64,000 bases of DNA from Apteryx mantelli (taxonomy: Eukaryota > Chordata > Aves > Apterygiformes > Apterygidae): NCBI RefSeq assembly GCF_036417845.1, contig NC_090020.1:41462425-41526424 (forward strand), written 5' to 3'. The number at the start of each line of letters is the position of its first letter. Positions within the stretch are counted from its first letter, which is position 1. The position numbers and the translations under genes are program-made. Below are positions 1 through 13,894 of the stretch, one piece after another. A model generated the notes under the pieces. The model was not told the origin of the DNA. It did not search any database and saw only the letters and a list, made by a program, of their open reading frames with translations.

Positions 1-3000
1 TTTTCCTAATATTTATTAAATTGTAAATAATTTACCGAGTTGCTGCTTCCCAAATTTTCAATTTTTTGTTTTAAAAGTTAAAGTGGTTTTGATTCTCCTA
101 AATGTCATAGAAACAGCTTAAAGGAATTAACATCATCCTCTAAATAATCAAAACAGAGAAAACAACTCAACAGAGCAGTAGGACAAAAGAAAACTTGTAA
201 AAATTAGGGTCAAATCACCCATTGGGTGGGTGGTAAAGTGGAAAAAAAGCCAAGCAACTTTTTACATGAGCCTTGGTAGTAAAATATCTGTTGGCAATAT
301 AGCTGCAGTTTATAAATTGTAGAGCCAGAGCAAGAATGATTATATAGGATTCTTACTTTCCTGAATACTTGCATGTTTGAATATGGTATGAACAGTTCTT
401 CTAGATAAGTGGAGGCATGGGAGTTATTGTTATTGAGTTTCTATGAAGAACTATTTCCAATTTCCCATTTTAACACCATCATTGCTAAAGATCATGAATA
501 TTAACTGAACTTTGAGGTATTTCTAGATCAAGATTAGAGTCACATTGTGCTCAAAGTGGTTTCTATAGACTTTATAACCTTTGACTGAAGATGGCACAAA
601 CACAAGATTAAAGCATATCATTTTGGATAGTAACTTGTGAAATCATATTGTTTTCACATATCAACATATTGTTGAGCTAGGAGAACCCATTAATGTTAAT
701 TAAGGAAAATAAAGAGAGCACCAGAATATGGGCTGCACAACTGAAGAGAACACACACAACTATAGGAGACGTTGCAGAAATTAAATTTATCATGACTATG
801 AGGTTAATTACAGAGGCTATACAAATATTTGAATAAAACTAAACTGATTTAATCAGAGAAAGATTGTTACAGATTTAAAATGAAAAAAATTTTAAACCAG
901 AAAACATTTCAAAAAACAAATCAGATAATGAACAGGAGGGAGCAGAGGTTCTTGAAAGGGCAAGGAATATATATTGACCATCCTTTAGTCCCAAGTGTCC
1001 ACAACTCTGTGTAGTTATTGTGCTAGTTAAAATGAAATGTGATTGCCATCTCACACCCTCCCAAAGGGTTCTCCATATCCCTGAATTAAAACCCCAAAGG
1101 TCTGGAGACCTAGGAGAGGGCGAGCTTACACTGCAGAGGAGTTTAAGACTTGTCTGAGGACCCAAATTAGTCAGCCGATGAGAGTATATCTCTGTGAAGA
1201 AGTAACAAAAAAAAGAACTTCTGCCCAGGAAGTTATGCCAGAAATGCCATGGGAAGCAATGAAAGCTTAATGGAATATGGGCCCAGTGTGACCAGAGGCA
1301 ACATTTGTTTTCTCTACATGTAGTGGTGAACATGTATCTTAGAAGATGTTAATAAACTAAAATATATATCTCCTGAACTTAAACTTTTCTATTTAATGAC
1401 CATAAATGAAAACAGACTATTAAAATTTTTTTCCCAAAGAAACAGAAAATAAAATAGAAAAAAAATATGCTGCTACTACATGCACACATTATGCACCCAT
1501 ATTTTGAATATTGTTTTCCCATATGAAAAGTATTAAATAATCTAGGACACTTCATCCTGGAAAACAGACAACTGAGGGGAATATGTCTATAAAATCCAGA
1601 CTTGGACAAAGTTAATAGGGAATGATTGTTCACTGATTCTTCCAAGAAGGATAGAAGGGCTAACAAAAAAGAAAAAGGCACACAATAGGTAGTTCAGCTG
1701 TAGAATTCTTTGCTGCAGGAGATTGTGGATGCTAACATTTTAAATGGGTTCAAAATTCCATTGAGACCTGCTAAAATTAACACACTTCAAAAAGTCTGTG
1801 AGCCAAAAGTCACTGGAGACTGGAAAAATGGGAACTGACGCTGGCCACCATTCTCTCCCTCCCTGCGACTCAAATGATGTTCAGGGGCATTGCTGCCCTT
1901 TTTGCTTAAAATTTTAGAACTTGACATTCTTCAAAATACATGTGTTCTGTAGGCACTGAGACTCACAAACCCTGCATGCACAACTTAGCTAACTTCATTG
2001 GACCTATAATTTTTGATTCTTGCTGACATTTTATCCATGAATGTCACATGCTGTAAGAATATTAACTTGTGTTACATATCACATTTGACAAGTTCAAAGA
2101 AAAATTTTCTTATTGAGCCAAATTTAAGTTTCAAATTGTCCTCCAACTTCATGTTACTTTATTTATGAACACTAATAATGTATTTTTATTTACATTTCTC
2201 GGCTAGATTCAGATCAGCTAGATTGTGTGTGGTCACACAACCAGTCTCCTATCTGGAAAATCTTATCTGCTAAATTTTCAAGCTCATAAACCTACATTTT
2301 GCAATGTTCTAAAATGAGGGCAGTGCCAGATGACTGCAAGCTCTTATAGTCCTGTGGTTCTTCCGCCTTCATATTTCAATTTTGAAAAAAAAATCAAACC
2401 AGCTTTGTGTTCCCATAGCTTTTATTATGCCAAAGAAGCCCTTAATAATTGTCAGATTTCTCCCAAACTAAACTGAGGCCACTTGCACTATTGTACAATG
2501 GCTACAGCATATGAATTTCTTTTTCCAGTCCAGACCTTTCTGACACTGCCTTCATTACTAACTCTGCAAACACCAACTCAAGTTTTTCATATACTGGCTC
2601 ACTTCCCAAATGCTTCTGCCTGTCACACAGTAACAATAATTCTCTCCTCATCATAAAACTTTGCTTCTTATTTGCACTAAATAAGTCTTTTGATAAACTG
2701 ATACTAGAAAATACTTCATTGAACTTCCAGACCCGAATTCTTTGCAGCTATCTTTTTTCCTTTTTGAATTAAAAGGTAGCTAAAAACAGGCACCACATAG
2801 GCAAAACAATGGGTAATTGTTCTGTGCTTCATGAGATTAATTTCTATGTAAATTCTCACAGATTATTTCTGTAAGGTTAGACTGAGCTTGGGAAATAGTA
2901 ATAGAGTATAAAAGTTGATAAGAATTCAAAATAAAACCAAACTCAAAGGGACCCAATGTACTTATCAACCACTTATTATAATGAAAAATAATCCTGTGAT

Positions 3001-5925
3001 GCATTGACCTGAGAAACATGACTGTTGAAAGAAACAAAATTTGTAACTTTGCAAGTCGTTGATGAAAAGGACTTTATTATTCTCTTTTAAAAGTAAATGA
3101 TTACACATGTTAATTAGAATTGAATTGCAGCCAGTCTAAGTCTAAATGTCTCCACCGTTTTGAGGAAATCAAAAACGAGGTTCCAGACTTGACTGAACTC
3201 CAAATTTTAATCTGCAGGCCTGCTTCAGGGCTGTTTCTAATTTTAAACTTGACAGTGAGCAGCTCAAGCTTACCATGAATATAAGAAGTTTTCCTGGTCT
3301 CTGTGAACAAACAATAACACTGAGCATAAGGTCAGTGCAACTGAATCAATTCTAAGGTGAGAGCCAGACTTCAAGCAATAAATCTCCAACCTTATTTCTT
3401 CTTTTTATGTAACTCTGGTCTTTCAAGTTTCATCAGAATTAGAAAATATTCAGTAAGAATAAGGTCCATAATAAGATAATTATCCCAGACTCTTTACACT
3501 CAGAGTAGTATCTGAAATCTTGACCGAACTATACCTTCATCTGTCACCTATTAAACCTATTAAAAGTAAAAAATTGTTGAGTGCTCATGTCTAAAGGCAA
3601 ACTGTTATGTATCATCATAACCTCTGTCAACTACTGAAGAAAAATAAGCAAATGCACATAAAAGTTAGTGGATTATTCCATAAAGTATAGATTATCTGAC
3701 TATTTAACTTACCTTGATGTATGATTTATGAGGACCTACTCTGTCACTCATGCTGCTTCCCTGAACAAATAGAGCTGTTCCTGGACAGGGAAATAACACA
3801 AGAACTAATTATGGACATAGCAATTACTTAATAAAATATAATAAAACTCAAGGGAGGTTTCAATATTTTTACTAATAATATGGTCTTTGTTTAACCTTTA
3901 TAAAACTTCTTACTGCTGTGTTGCTGAACTTCTTACTGTCCCATCACATGAGCCCATGTGGAACTTGCAACTTAACAGGAATAATTTTCATTGAACTTTA
4001 TGTTTTCTTACTTATGTTTTGTTATTGCTTTCATATTTTTCCTCTCATTTTATCTATACATTCACAAGCTCCATTTTCTCTCAGCTCTCCATGACTCTCT
4101 TTCTTTATATCATATTAACATGTTTTCTGGGTTTCTGCTAGATGTTTGCAGGAAACAGTAAAGAATTTCCCATCTCCCAAAGGTGCCTTATCTACTAGGT
4201 GAATGGGTCAGAAGGTCATTTTCCTCTATGGTCAGAATAGCAGGGATTTTCCTTCCTTGCTTTGTATCATTCTGTCATTGGCCAACTGAATATATGCAAA
4301 TACATGAAATGGGGAACTTTTTTTCCGATATGAAAAATGTTGTATTTTGCAAGGTGTCTCCCAGGATAATGATTACTGGGATGCCTACAACTTTTAAAAC
4401 AGAATAAGGTAAAATTCATGTTTGCAAATATCTTCTGCATGAAACTGCTTCACAGAAATTATAAACAAAGCCAGACTCAGAGATCTGCAAAACAAAAATT
4501 GTTCAACTATGCTACTCTATTTGGGAGTGAAAACAAAATTTGGGGGGCTTACTAATAGCTAGTTTCACTAAATAATTACAGTTTTCACCATGTCCATAGA
4601 TTTATTTTTTTTTGTAAAATAGGAAGCAAGAATAATAATAAAAAAACCTCAAAGTACCCCGATTTTGCTTTTTTAGTTTTATTTATATTGCAACTATACC
4701 ATTTAAAATATATGTCATTATATATAAAAATACACAATGATATTTATATCACAAATATAATTCACTGAACTACTTAAATGAATAGCTTTTTCACATTGCT
4801 TAGTTTCAGATCCATATAAACATGTATGTTATAATCTAACCTACAGAGATGCATGAGCTTTATTCTAGTAAACTTTTACAGTGCATTCATTACCATGTAT
4901 GCAGTAGTTATGGTGTTCAATATAATCATACTTCCTTTTACCCACATGGGCAAAGGTTATTCAGGAGTTACAAAGCATGAGGCAGAATTCAGGGTAATCA
5001 ATGAGCAGCTCTCAATTAACTTTAGTGGATTTTGGATCAGATCTTATTTCCTTTTCTTCTTGACACAGACATCTGCATTTGCATTGTGCCAAAAGAATAC
5101 TGACAATTAATTTTGTCTGCTGCGAACTACTCTTTGATCAGTGTGGCACTGCCCACTAGCAGCTAGAGAGTGAAAGAGACGTTTGTTTCCCATAGAATTA
5201 GTGAACTCCTGCAAGTTACCCCTGCCAAAATTAAGCAAATCAAACTCTAAAACACCCTACTTCTGCAGCCAGGTTGTTTGCTTTGTAAAATGTGATGCCA
5301 GCAGAAAAAAAACTTTAAAATAGAAGAAACTCAAATATTATATGACAGGTGGCCTTTTTGTTTGTTTTGATGAGACTGATAATTACATTGCTAAGACTTT
5401 TCTGAGAATGCTAATGAAGGCAAAATTGGCAATCAGAGTTGCCCCATGCTGCTTTGCATTAGCCATATCAAAGTGCAATGATTCCTTGTATAATATGGAT
5501 TTTGTCACCCTTCTAATATCTCAGCCCTGTTTGCTGCTCCATTTGACAATTTGCCTGGAAACAGTTGTCCCCTCAGTCAGCCATTTCCACATCTGCCATT
5601 GTACGTTTATGTTTTCCCTTTCCTATAGAAAAAGATGTTTGCAATCTACCAAAGCTGACCAAGATGTCACATTGCGTGGGGCAGCTGCAACTTCACACCG
5701 CAGTTTTGTGAGCTTTTAAACTGTTAGTAATTGCTTTTAACATGAAACAAATTCAAAGCACAATAAGCTGAGGGAAACAAGGTCTCTAAGCAGACAAGAC
5801 ATTTTGGTGCTTATTAGTGCACATCTCAGGAACGGGGATCATATTGTACTCTAGTGGCAGTGCAAATCAGGCTAGCCTCAGCATCTGTTATTACAGATGA
5901 GAAAATATAAGCCAACAGCTCCAGC
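1..5925. other. AT-rich unique sequence, no gene supported
   Basis: No coding exon, RNA gene or recognisable repeat could be supported here. The longest open frame is a 152-codon minus-strand frame at 875-1333. It is rich in Phe, Ser and Cys, as expected from translating AT-rich DNA, and shows no domain. Short A and T runs and AT-rich stretches occur around 4600-4760. The part at 5340-5720 is less skewed in composition and has a 125-codon plus frame, but its protein resembles nothing I know. It could be a conserved non-coding element, which only an alignment can tell. Confidence 0.6.
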
Positions 5926-6650
5926 CACAGAATCACAGAATGGTTGAGGTTGGAAGGGACCTCTGGAGATCATCTAGTCCAACCCCCCTGCTCAAGCAGG
6001 GTCACCTAGAGCACGTTGCACAGGATTGCGTCCAGGCGGCTTTTGAAAATCTCCAGAGAAGGAGACTCCACAACCTCTCTGGGCAACCTGTGCCAGTGCT
6101 CTGTCACCCTCACAGTGAAAAAGTTTTTCCTCATGTTCAGACGGAATTGTCTGTGTTTCAGTTTGTGCTTGTTGCCTTGCGTCCTGTCACTGAGAACCAC
6201 TGAAAAGAGTCTGGTCCCATCCTCTTGACACCTTCCCTTCAGATATTTGTACACGTTAATAAGATCCCCCCTCAGCCTTCTCTTCTCCAGGCTAAACAGG
6301 CCCAGCTCTCTCAGCCTTTCCTCATAAGACAGATGCTCCAGTCCCCAATCATCTTTGTAGCCCTTTGCTGGACTTGCTCCAGTAGTGCCACATCCCTCTT
6401 GTACTGGGGAGCCCAGAACTGGATGCAGTCCTCCGGATGGGGCCTCACCAGGGCTGAGTAGAGGGGGAGGATCACCTCCCTCGACCTGCTGGCAACACTC
6501 TTCCTGGTGCACCCCAGGATACCATTGGCCTTCTTGGCCACAAGGGCACATTGCTGCCTCATGCTTAACTTGGTGTCCACCAGCACTCCCAGGTCCTTCT
6601 CCGCAGATCTGCTTTCCAGCAGGTCAGCCCCCAACCTGTACTGGTGCATT
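5926..6650 (-). mobile_element. CR1 LINE, 5'-truncated copy A
   Basis: This is an antisense copy of a CR1 non-LTR retrotransposon. The + strand opens with two CACAGAAT octamers, the complement of the CR1 3'-terminal repeat, followed by the conserved 3' UTR block. Copy A aligns by eye almost base for base with 54731-55455 in this window, so the two belong to the same or closely related subfamilies and are fairly young. It ends within the RT C-terminal region, at the codons for MHQYRL. About 725 bp remain, against roughly 4.5 kb for a full CR1, so the 5' end with ORF1, endonuclease and RT core is missing. Such 5' truncation is normal when reverse transcription stops early. Confidence 0.95.
6006..6649 (-). 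pseudogene. CR1 ORF2 C-terminal fragment, frameshifted
   Basis: This is the remains of the C-terminal end of the CR1 ORF2 protein, downstream of the RT catalytic core. The first part reads from [13 protein letters not shown] through [11 protein letters not shown] and [14 protein letters not shown] to ATKMIGDW, in the frame of 6311-6649. The rest, from [18 protein letters not shown] to the end DAILCNVL and a TAG stop complementary to 6006-6008, lies in another frame. The switch is at about 6346, where copy A has one base fewer than 54731-57313 in a C run. No catalytic motif survives, so the fragment cannot encode an active enzyme. Confidence 0.9.
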
Positions 6651-9600
6651 CTTTGCTTCCTTTTCTTTTTCCTTGAATCTCAAATATACTTTGATACATA
6701 CATGTTTGCATCTCACACTTATGTTTGGTACATCTGATGAAAAAAAAGGTGCAGCTTCTCTGTACAAACAAATGTTCTGAACAGGAAAAAACTAGGTCAA
6801 ATAGCAGAGATTCACAATCAACACATTCAACATTTCATTGTGGTCTCACGTGTGCCCTGAGCATAATAATAAAATCAAAATTGTTTCACTTCTGCTTTTT
6901 GGATATCTCTTGTCTCAACAAGCTGCAGACATGAGGTTCCCAGAGCATAATCAGTACATAGCACCCAGCTTTGGAAGCTGCATATTCACCTATCACCACT
7001 GCAAATACACAACCAAGTGCTTATTAGGCAATCTGAATACCCAATACAGTTTGAAAACTGAAGTCCAGATACCCCAAATTTGGTATCCAAAAGTTCTGCA
7101 GCGTTTTGGTGAGCAAAATACCCCAAACCAACCCCTGCATTGATTTTTGCTCTATGTGAACTGTCTGAAGATGTTAAGAGCTCAGAGACTGTTGGTCGGT
7201 CAACAGGGCTGACTGATGTTGACTGTGCTGAGCATAGTGCTGTATATGAAAGGAAGAAAATGCAAATAAAACAAATCAAATATACTTGTGGCCCAAGATA
7301 TCTTGAAATGTTCCATTAATTTGCTCTTGGTAAATATTCAGTAATGGTAAATGCTTCTTTTCTTGTGGATGAAAAAGAGAAGGATGTTGTTACTTCTCAG
7401 TTGTATTGTTCAGCCAGGTTCATGAAACATAGGGAGAGCTTGCCAGAGTCTTTTCCTGGCATACATTTCATCAACAAAATTGTTAATTAGTTCCAGCTGC
7501 ACATTTCTTACTAAGGAAGGCAGGAAAGATAGTATCTTGGAGGGAGTTTGCACAACTGGTCTTAACAAGATATTTTGAATAGCGCTGAAATTCAACATAC
7601 ACTATGTTTTGAAATAAGAAATAGGAAGTCCCCTTCCCTTGTGCCACTCTTATGGAATCGCTTTCAGAGCAGAACTTCCACTTTAAATAATAAGGTTTGT
7701 GTGCATAAATCCTGAATTTCTTTGAAATTTGCCCCCAAGGAACCACTGGCCTTTGCCATGTAGTTCTGCAATTGTAAAAGACTAAAGCCAGCCGCAGGGC
7801 CTCTCTGAATAAACAGCTTTTATTTTGCCTGTGGGACTGTGGAACGGAATAGGTATTTTACTGAAATGCAGACAGCGGTGGCCCACTTCTCTCTACCTTA
7901 TTTTGCAAACACTAATTTATTTGAGCCTTTTGGCATTAGGAATCTTGATTTTTCCTGTGTGATTCACTAATATGTCTTTCCACTAAGCCTCTCAGGATAG
8001 GAGCATTGGACCTCTTTCCTACAGGAGGATAAACACGGTCTGATTAATCAGAACATAGATATCACCAGGGCTCTTTTCTCACTCAGCAGTTGCGATGCCT
8101 GCACAGCACCATGACTTAACTCTGAGACCCTTCCTTACCTGCTCAAGCTTTTCCAGGGCTGTATGAACTGGACTGCATTACAATTGTACCCTGACTTATC
8201 AAGGTACCTCAGCTCCAGTGAAATAACGTAGTAATAGGAGGAGAATTAACATGTTTTTCCATTTTATGTATTTACTATAGTTTTCCTACCTACTCTCATT
8301 ACTCTGAACACTAGCATTAAGTGGCCCAAACTGCAATATATGTAACTATTTTCATTTTTTTATTTTTAATTTTACTTAAATTAACATGGGACTTCCCATT
8401 ACTGGATCTCTGCCAGGAACAGAAACCTAAATGCCTTGTATTTTATTTTTTATGGTCTAGTAAGTAGACTATACTATGTTAATTTTCATGTTGCTAGACA
8501 AATAGTACATTGCAAAACCGATCATTTCACAATAATTTTCCCCTTATTATTATAATGTGCTTTACAGGCTAATACTGAAGCAAGGGGGATTTCATGTATC
8601 TGTGCTGCAGCCTTAGGAACAGCTTGTGTCCTTACCAAACAGATGAATGTCCAGGAAAGGCTGGGCCACATTTCAGGAGATTAAACAAGGATCCTGAATT
8701 AATGTATTAAATCTATTCAAAGTATTATGTTCTCTCTCCTTATAGACAAAGATAAATCCCAATAAAAATGCAGTCAGTTCCTTTCCTTCCCATCTCCCTA
8801 AAACAGAATGTGTAAAATACATACAGCTGTGTTATATTTTATTATGAGTCAAGTCTTTGTCAATTTATTTATATGAGCTTCTGGCTTGTATGAATGGACA
8901 AGAAGACTAAACGATTGCCAAAGGGCAGAACGCAGGCCATTTTGTTCTTCAGTAGATTTAATTTATGTCTCATACCAATGACCAGCATGTAAAATACTCC
9001 AATTGCTCAAGTTATTTTTGGAAAGGAGAAGCGCACGTCCAATGCAGCTTGGCAAGTTCACAATAAAGGATAGCACTTTTGCATTAGAAATTTCTGCAAA
9101 ACTAACAAGGTTTCATCTATTTCAAGTAAACTTCCAGCAATAACTAATCCAGGCTAAGAGAGTGTCCCAACTCACTCTAAACAGGAAAGGGGATCCATTC
9201 AAATGTTTCACACAGCTCTAACCACTTCACAAGAATAAATCCATCACAGAACCCATCACAGAATCACAGAGTGGCCAAAGTTTGCGTCTGTGACCTTTTC
9301 ACTTCTATGACTGGTATGGTTGAAGCTTTGTTAATACTAGTAATGGATGTTCTCAACACTTGTGCTCATCTTATACATCTTATTTGACAAGAGAACTTCA
9401 ATCACTAATATGCTACAGGTATCAGGTATACTGAAAAAAATCAGAAGAAACATATGCAGTAGCTACTATCTTTACAATAGCTTTACTTAGCTTCAATTTG
9501 GAATCCATAGAATATATGGCAGGTGGACTTTGGATACTTTTTCTTGAAATGAAGATGGTAACACGTTATTTAACCCAATTGGGTTACTTTTCCTTAGGAA

Positions 9601-11739
9601 GAAAAAAAATATATCATGCCTATAATTATAGAATAAAAAACGGCTGGCATAAAGTAAAAACTGTTTAAAATCTGTACAGTAAGTAAGAATCCCACTGTTT
9701 GATCCTTTACATACACATAAGACACTTTATTTGAAAAATTATTTCTGTATATCAGGCTGTCAAGCAGTTCATATAATAAATAAATAGAAAAAAGGACAAA
9801 ATAATTGGGACTTTTTAGCACACTGGCTTCTAGTCACTGTTGCATCAGTGTGTAGTCATCACAGCGTGCATTACAGCAGGAGTAAGAGGCATAAGAAAAC
9901 TGGAAGAGGACAGTGCAATGGTCTGGCAGATGTGTTGTTTAGGTACAGATTTTCATAGGTCATACAATACCCTTTAATTCAAATATTTCAGTCAAAATTA
10001 GGCACATTTGAAGATCTGAGAATCTGGGCCTTAGTGCCTAAAAGACTTTTTTTTCCTTTTTTAAAATTTCTTTTTGGTACATAGACCTACAACTAAATCC
10101 CCTTCTTCCAAACATGGGCATGAAGGGGCTATCTGATCCTGAATTTAATACAGTTCAGCTGTTCACAGATAATAAAGAAATCACAAAGTGAGCATATTCC
10201 TTTGCAAGGAATGCAGACCAAACCTGCAGGAGATTCCTCACATGCCATATCCAAGATGTGTGCATGTTTAAGACAGGAAGGGAGATAGGCCAAATAAGAG
10301 GACTTATCTTTCCCTTCTTATCAGGAATCGTTACCACCATATAATTCAGTGACTCAGTTCCTGCTCCACATTCTGTACGACTATAAGCACTCCACAGTTT
10401 TTTTCCAAATTACCAGTTTTCAAAGTCAAGCCAATTTCCTTAGCATAAATGTTAGGGAAAAGATTTACTCTGCAGAGCAAATAGTATGGCCAAATTTTAA
10501 GGGTAGTTTTTCAGCACTCTTTCATTGTAGTTCAGGATTTGAATTAATCTGTAACTTGACGATGCTACTGTAGTAGATACGGAAGGAAAGAAAAGGAGTT
10601 TGTTGCACTATTGTGTGTGTACTCCTTCAAAAGATGTATTAAACTGAGATTTATCTGCCCCTACCTGCTGTTCGGCCAGAATTTGAAGAGTTTGCATACC
10701 ATTTTAACAAACTTAGAAAATATTCCTAGCATCCTGATGTTTCTGATTTCTGCTGTCTGAAGTTGAAGAAATCTTATTACAATTGTTCATTTACACAAAG
10801 TACACCATTTAATTCATTGCTTGCAAAGTGTTTCGTTATATCTAAAGAATGTGCGATATGATACAAACCACTAATATTCCTGAGATTCAGCAGAATAGAT
10901 CTTTTGTGTAAGATGAAGTATTCATTTTATTTAAGTGCCATCATTATCAACCTTTGAATGAATATCTTGTGACTTGTTCATTCATCTTACACAAAGCAGT
11001 CTTCTCTCCCTGATTTCAGTAGAGAGGCTAGTGTGAGTAAGGATGAAATTATTAGGGGCAGCATCCTTTCTTTCAGAGTTGGATATTTATATTTTATTTG
11101 CTTGGATAAAACTGTCCCATGTAGCTACATGAACCCAAATATTTGAATTTGAATGTTTTCTCTGATTCAACTTATGAACATTTTACTCACCTCAGTAATA
11201 ACTTTTTTAAGTTGAGAGGAATTACCATATTTTTCGTCACTATTGTCACAGCATGGCAGAATGGGCAAGTAGGTTGTCTGTTTTGGGAGGATCTTTCTGC
11301 ATAGGCTGGCTGACATTAAAGATTATGTTGTAAGAGATTTTGTAAATGACTCCATTAAAAACAAGTTAGACCCTCTCTCACTAGACTCTCATGAATAATA
11401 CGGTTCACAGCACTTGCAGATCTACAAACATTTATGCGAGTGCTGAGAATAACATTATGTTTGCTTATGAGATACCATGATGATTGACAATGATATTCAC
11501 CCTAAGGAGACCAAAAAACAAAGCTTTGGGAGTTACAGTGGTGGCATGGAAGGGAGAAGAAGTATTTTTCTTGCTTCTTACAGGTAGAAAGCAAATATTT
11601 GTTATTTACAGAGTGGTTTTAGTCTATTCTTCTCTGGGAGTTTATCCTTCAAACAAGTTGTTTTTGAAAATGCTGATATAATTTATTCAGCCATGAGAGA
11701 AATACGCTGTGTGTTCTATTTGACTGCTCTGAATGCACA
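6651..11739. other. AT-rich unique sequence, no gene supported
   Basis: No exon or RNA gene was recognised. Open frames reach only about 100 codons (6838-7143 plus, 6986-7279 minus) and lack domains. A small CR1 3'-end scrap lies near 9257. The stretch 8870-9130 has mixed composition and could be under constraint, but nothing in it is diagnostic. Confidence 0.6.
9257..9285 (-). mobile_element. Possible CR1 3'-end scrap
   Basis: The + strand shows CACAGAAT directly followed by CACAGAGTGG, which matches the CR1 3'-terminal octamer and the start of its 3' UTR. After about 20 bases the similarity fades and the expected GGTTGGAAGGGACC block is not clear. A further partial copy of the octamer lies just upstream at 9243. 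It is either a very short or decayed CR1 insertion or a chance match. Confidence 0.45.
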
Positions 11740-11749
11740 AAATGTTTAC

Positions 11750-12060
11750 TTCCTTGTAACATTCACAGTGGCCAGAGAAAATGATAAACAAGGATAAAGA
11801 CGAAAACTGGAATGCTGAGTACCACGGGTACCACAGGGATCTATACTACATCCAGGTTTATTTAACACCCTCATTAATTCCCTGCAAGGGGAGTAAACTG
11901 TTTTAATGAAATCTGTAGATGATTCTAAACTGAGAGGACTTGTAAATACCAATGAGAACAAAAAGTAGTACAAAGAAATCAGCAGAAATTAGAACGACAG
12001 ACAGAAGGTAACAAATTCAATTTCAATTTGAATGTGTCAGAAAAATGTTAGTAACATAAA
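11750..12060 (+). mobile_element. Old CR1/L3-type LINE relic, RT region
   Basis: Translating the + strand with gaps gives a decayed match to the RT core of CR1. The sequence at about 11822-11905 corresponds to the [14 protein letters not shown] motif followed by INDL, and at 11910-11945 to the FADDTKLGG catalytic block, here degraded to something like VDDSKLRG. Stops interrupt it (a TAA just after the INDL equivalent), so it is an inactive fossil. It is much more diverged than copies A, B and C and lies in the opposite orientation. Weak similarity may continue to about 12500. The minus-strand open frame at 11746-11973 is its antisense shadow. Confidence 0.75.
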
Positions 12061-13599
12061 AGGGGATGACATCTTTCTAGGCCATGAGAACCAGTCCCCT
12101 GCTATTGAATTGTTACATATATCCCACTTCATAAATGTTACCCAGTATCTTGTTATATCAGCAGTCTGTCCCAGGCTATTTCAGCTTCTTATATACCACA
12201 TTCCTTTCTCCTGAATTCTTAGAGCTCACAGTCAATAAGAGGCACATGGAAAAAGTTTCTCTAATGTGGTAGATAGACAGAAAATTAGATATGTTTTTGT
12301 AGGCAGATATGAAGCCAAAGGAGCTCAATGCAACTTTAAACTCCAAATTAATATTCCATGCAGTTCTGTCTTTATAAATCATTGCCGCTGCTTAATCTAG
12401 CATATTAATGTGAGAACCTGACCAGTTTAATGCATAGAAATTCACTGGAAAACAGGAAAATGTTCAGAAGAGTGCTATAGGTACAAGAAAAGCTGATTTA
12501 AAAGACAGTTGAGACACTCATTTCTCAGTATGAAAGCAAGAGGGTGCCAACAGAGGTAGAAGCAGGTATTTGGGGAATGCCCATTGATTTCAGATGACAT
12601 AACCACGGACTGAAAGAAACGTAGTTGAAGAATGAACAGTCAGAGCCATAAGAAGTCTGCACACAAAAACCAGCCAGAGTAAATAATATTACTAAGACAG
12701 CATTCAAGAATTTAAGAAATTTAAAAATTATTATTGTTTTTTGGTTAGGCTGCTGAGCTAAGAACTTAATTATTCACAAAACTCCAAGGAACACATTCAG
12801 TCAATTCACCTGCCCAAGTAAGTCCCTTTAGTTTGATACAATGTAGTTTTCTATAGGGCATTACTTTCCCTTCTGTGTGTGCAATAAGAGCTTAGATTTC
12901 CTTTGGGAAAACTGAATGCACAACTTTCTGCTATATTTTTACCCCTGAGAAGAAATCTTTTCTACCTCTTCTTTTTCACCCATAAGCATGACACATCTGT
13001 GCAGTTCTAATAAGCAATGCATATTTAATTGGCAAAGGCAAAAACAGACAGTTCCACAAAGTGTTAAAATCTGAGGCACCTCCGCAAGAGCAACCTCAGG
13101 TCATGATCCAAGTGTTGTTTTTTCAGGTTGCAAAAAACACCGGTTCTGCAATTCCTTACTGACCACAAAGGAGTCTATAAACATCAAGTGTTTGCCTTTT
13201 TTGAAGATACAGACTCTCAAGATACACAATGTTTTAAAATTAATAGATAATAAAATAATAAAAATAATAAAATAAAAATAATACATGAGATTTTCTTTTG
13301 TATGTGAGATATAAACCTTGGTGGATTTCACAGCTCCAGTTACTCTGTAGTATCACAAACTGATGTATAAGGGGATAAATATTTATGTGGGTGTGTGGTT
13401 TCCTGCTTTTTAAGTAAATAAAATTTTTAATGAGTTTTAAAGCCCACAAAAAATAAAGAAAAAAGCAACCCTCTAAGAACAGCTATATGCCAAGAATCCT
13501 AACAGCTAGGAAAAATGTGTATTATGACTTCAAGGCAGATCTGCTGGTGAGATCTTCAAGTCAGCATACCGAAAACACCACAGTTTTACCGGATCCCAG
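12061..13599. other. AT-rich sequence, no gene supported
   Basis: No exon or RNA was recognised. The first few hundred bases may be further decayed CR1 downstream of the RT relic, since 12420-12520 has weak similarity to the RT C-terminal region. An AAT-rich microsatellite sits at 13247-13283. Open frames are at most 76 codons. Confidence 0.55.
13247..13283. repeat. AAT/AAAT-rich microsatellite
   Basis: An imperfect array of ATA, AATA and AAATA units runs about 37 bp in an AT-rich stretch. It is simple sequence with no coding content. Confidence 0.8.
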
Positions 13600-13821
13600 C
13601 CCACAGAAAATAACATTTGAAGAGAGATGAGTCCAGATGTGCTGGGGGACCCTGGCGACGGGAAGCGGCCTGACAGCAAGTCCTGCTCTGCAGTATGGCT
13701 GCCGGGCGTGGCGAGGGCCCGCCCAGTGCCCTGTCATGGCTGGAAACCACCCAGGCCACAAAAACCGGCTCCCTCAGCCACCTCACCAGGGAGAGTCCTT
13801 TCCTTCCCGTCAGCAGGGCGG

Positions 13822-13836
13822 CCAGCAGGGGGCGAG
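13822..13836 (+). promoter_or_regulatory. CTCF-like binding motif
   Basis: The sequence CCAGCAGGGGGCGAG matches the core of the vertebrate CTCF consensus (CCASYAGRKGGC followed by R and S). The full core is present, including the invariant AG and GGC, and it sits inside the GC-rich island. CTCF is the main insulator and loop-anchor protein of vertebrates. A motif match is not proof of binding, and occupancy depends on methylation and cell type. Confidence 0.6.
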
Positions 13837-13894
13837 CCCCCTGCCTGCTCTCCTCTCTGCCCAGCCTACCTGAGGGGAGGCACCATTGTGCTGC

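Noticed and set aside
9990..10045. Possible old SINE or LINE tail (TTAGGCACATTTGAAGATCT and onward)
   Set aside because: The wording resembles old interspersed repeats, but I could not name a family or find box A or box B promoter motifs.
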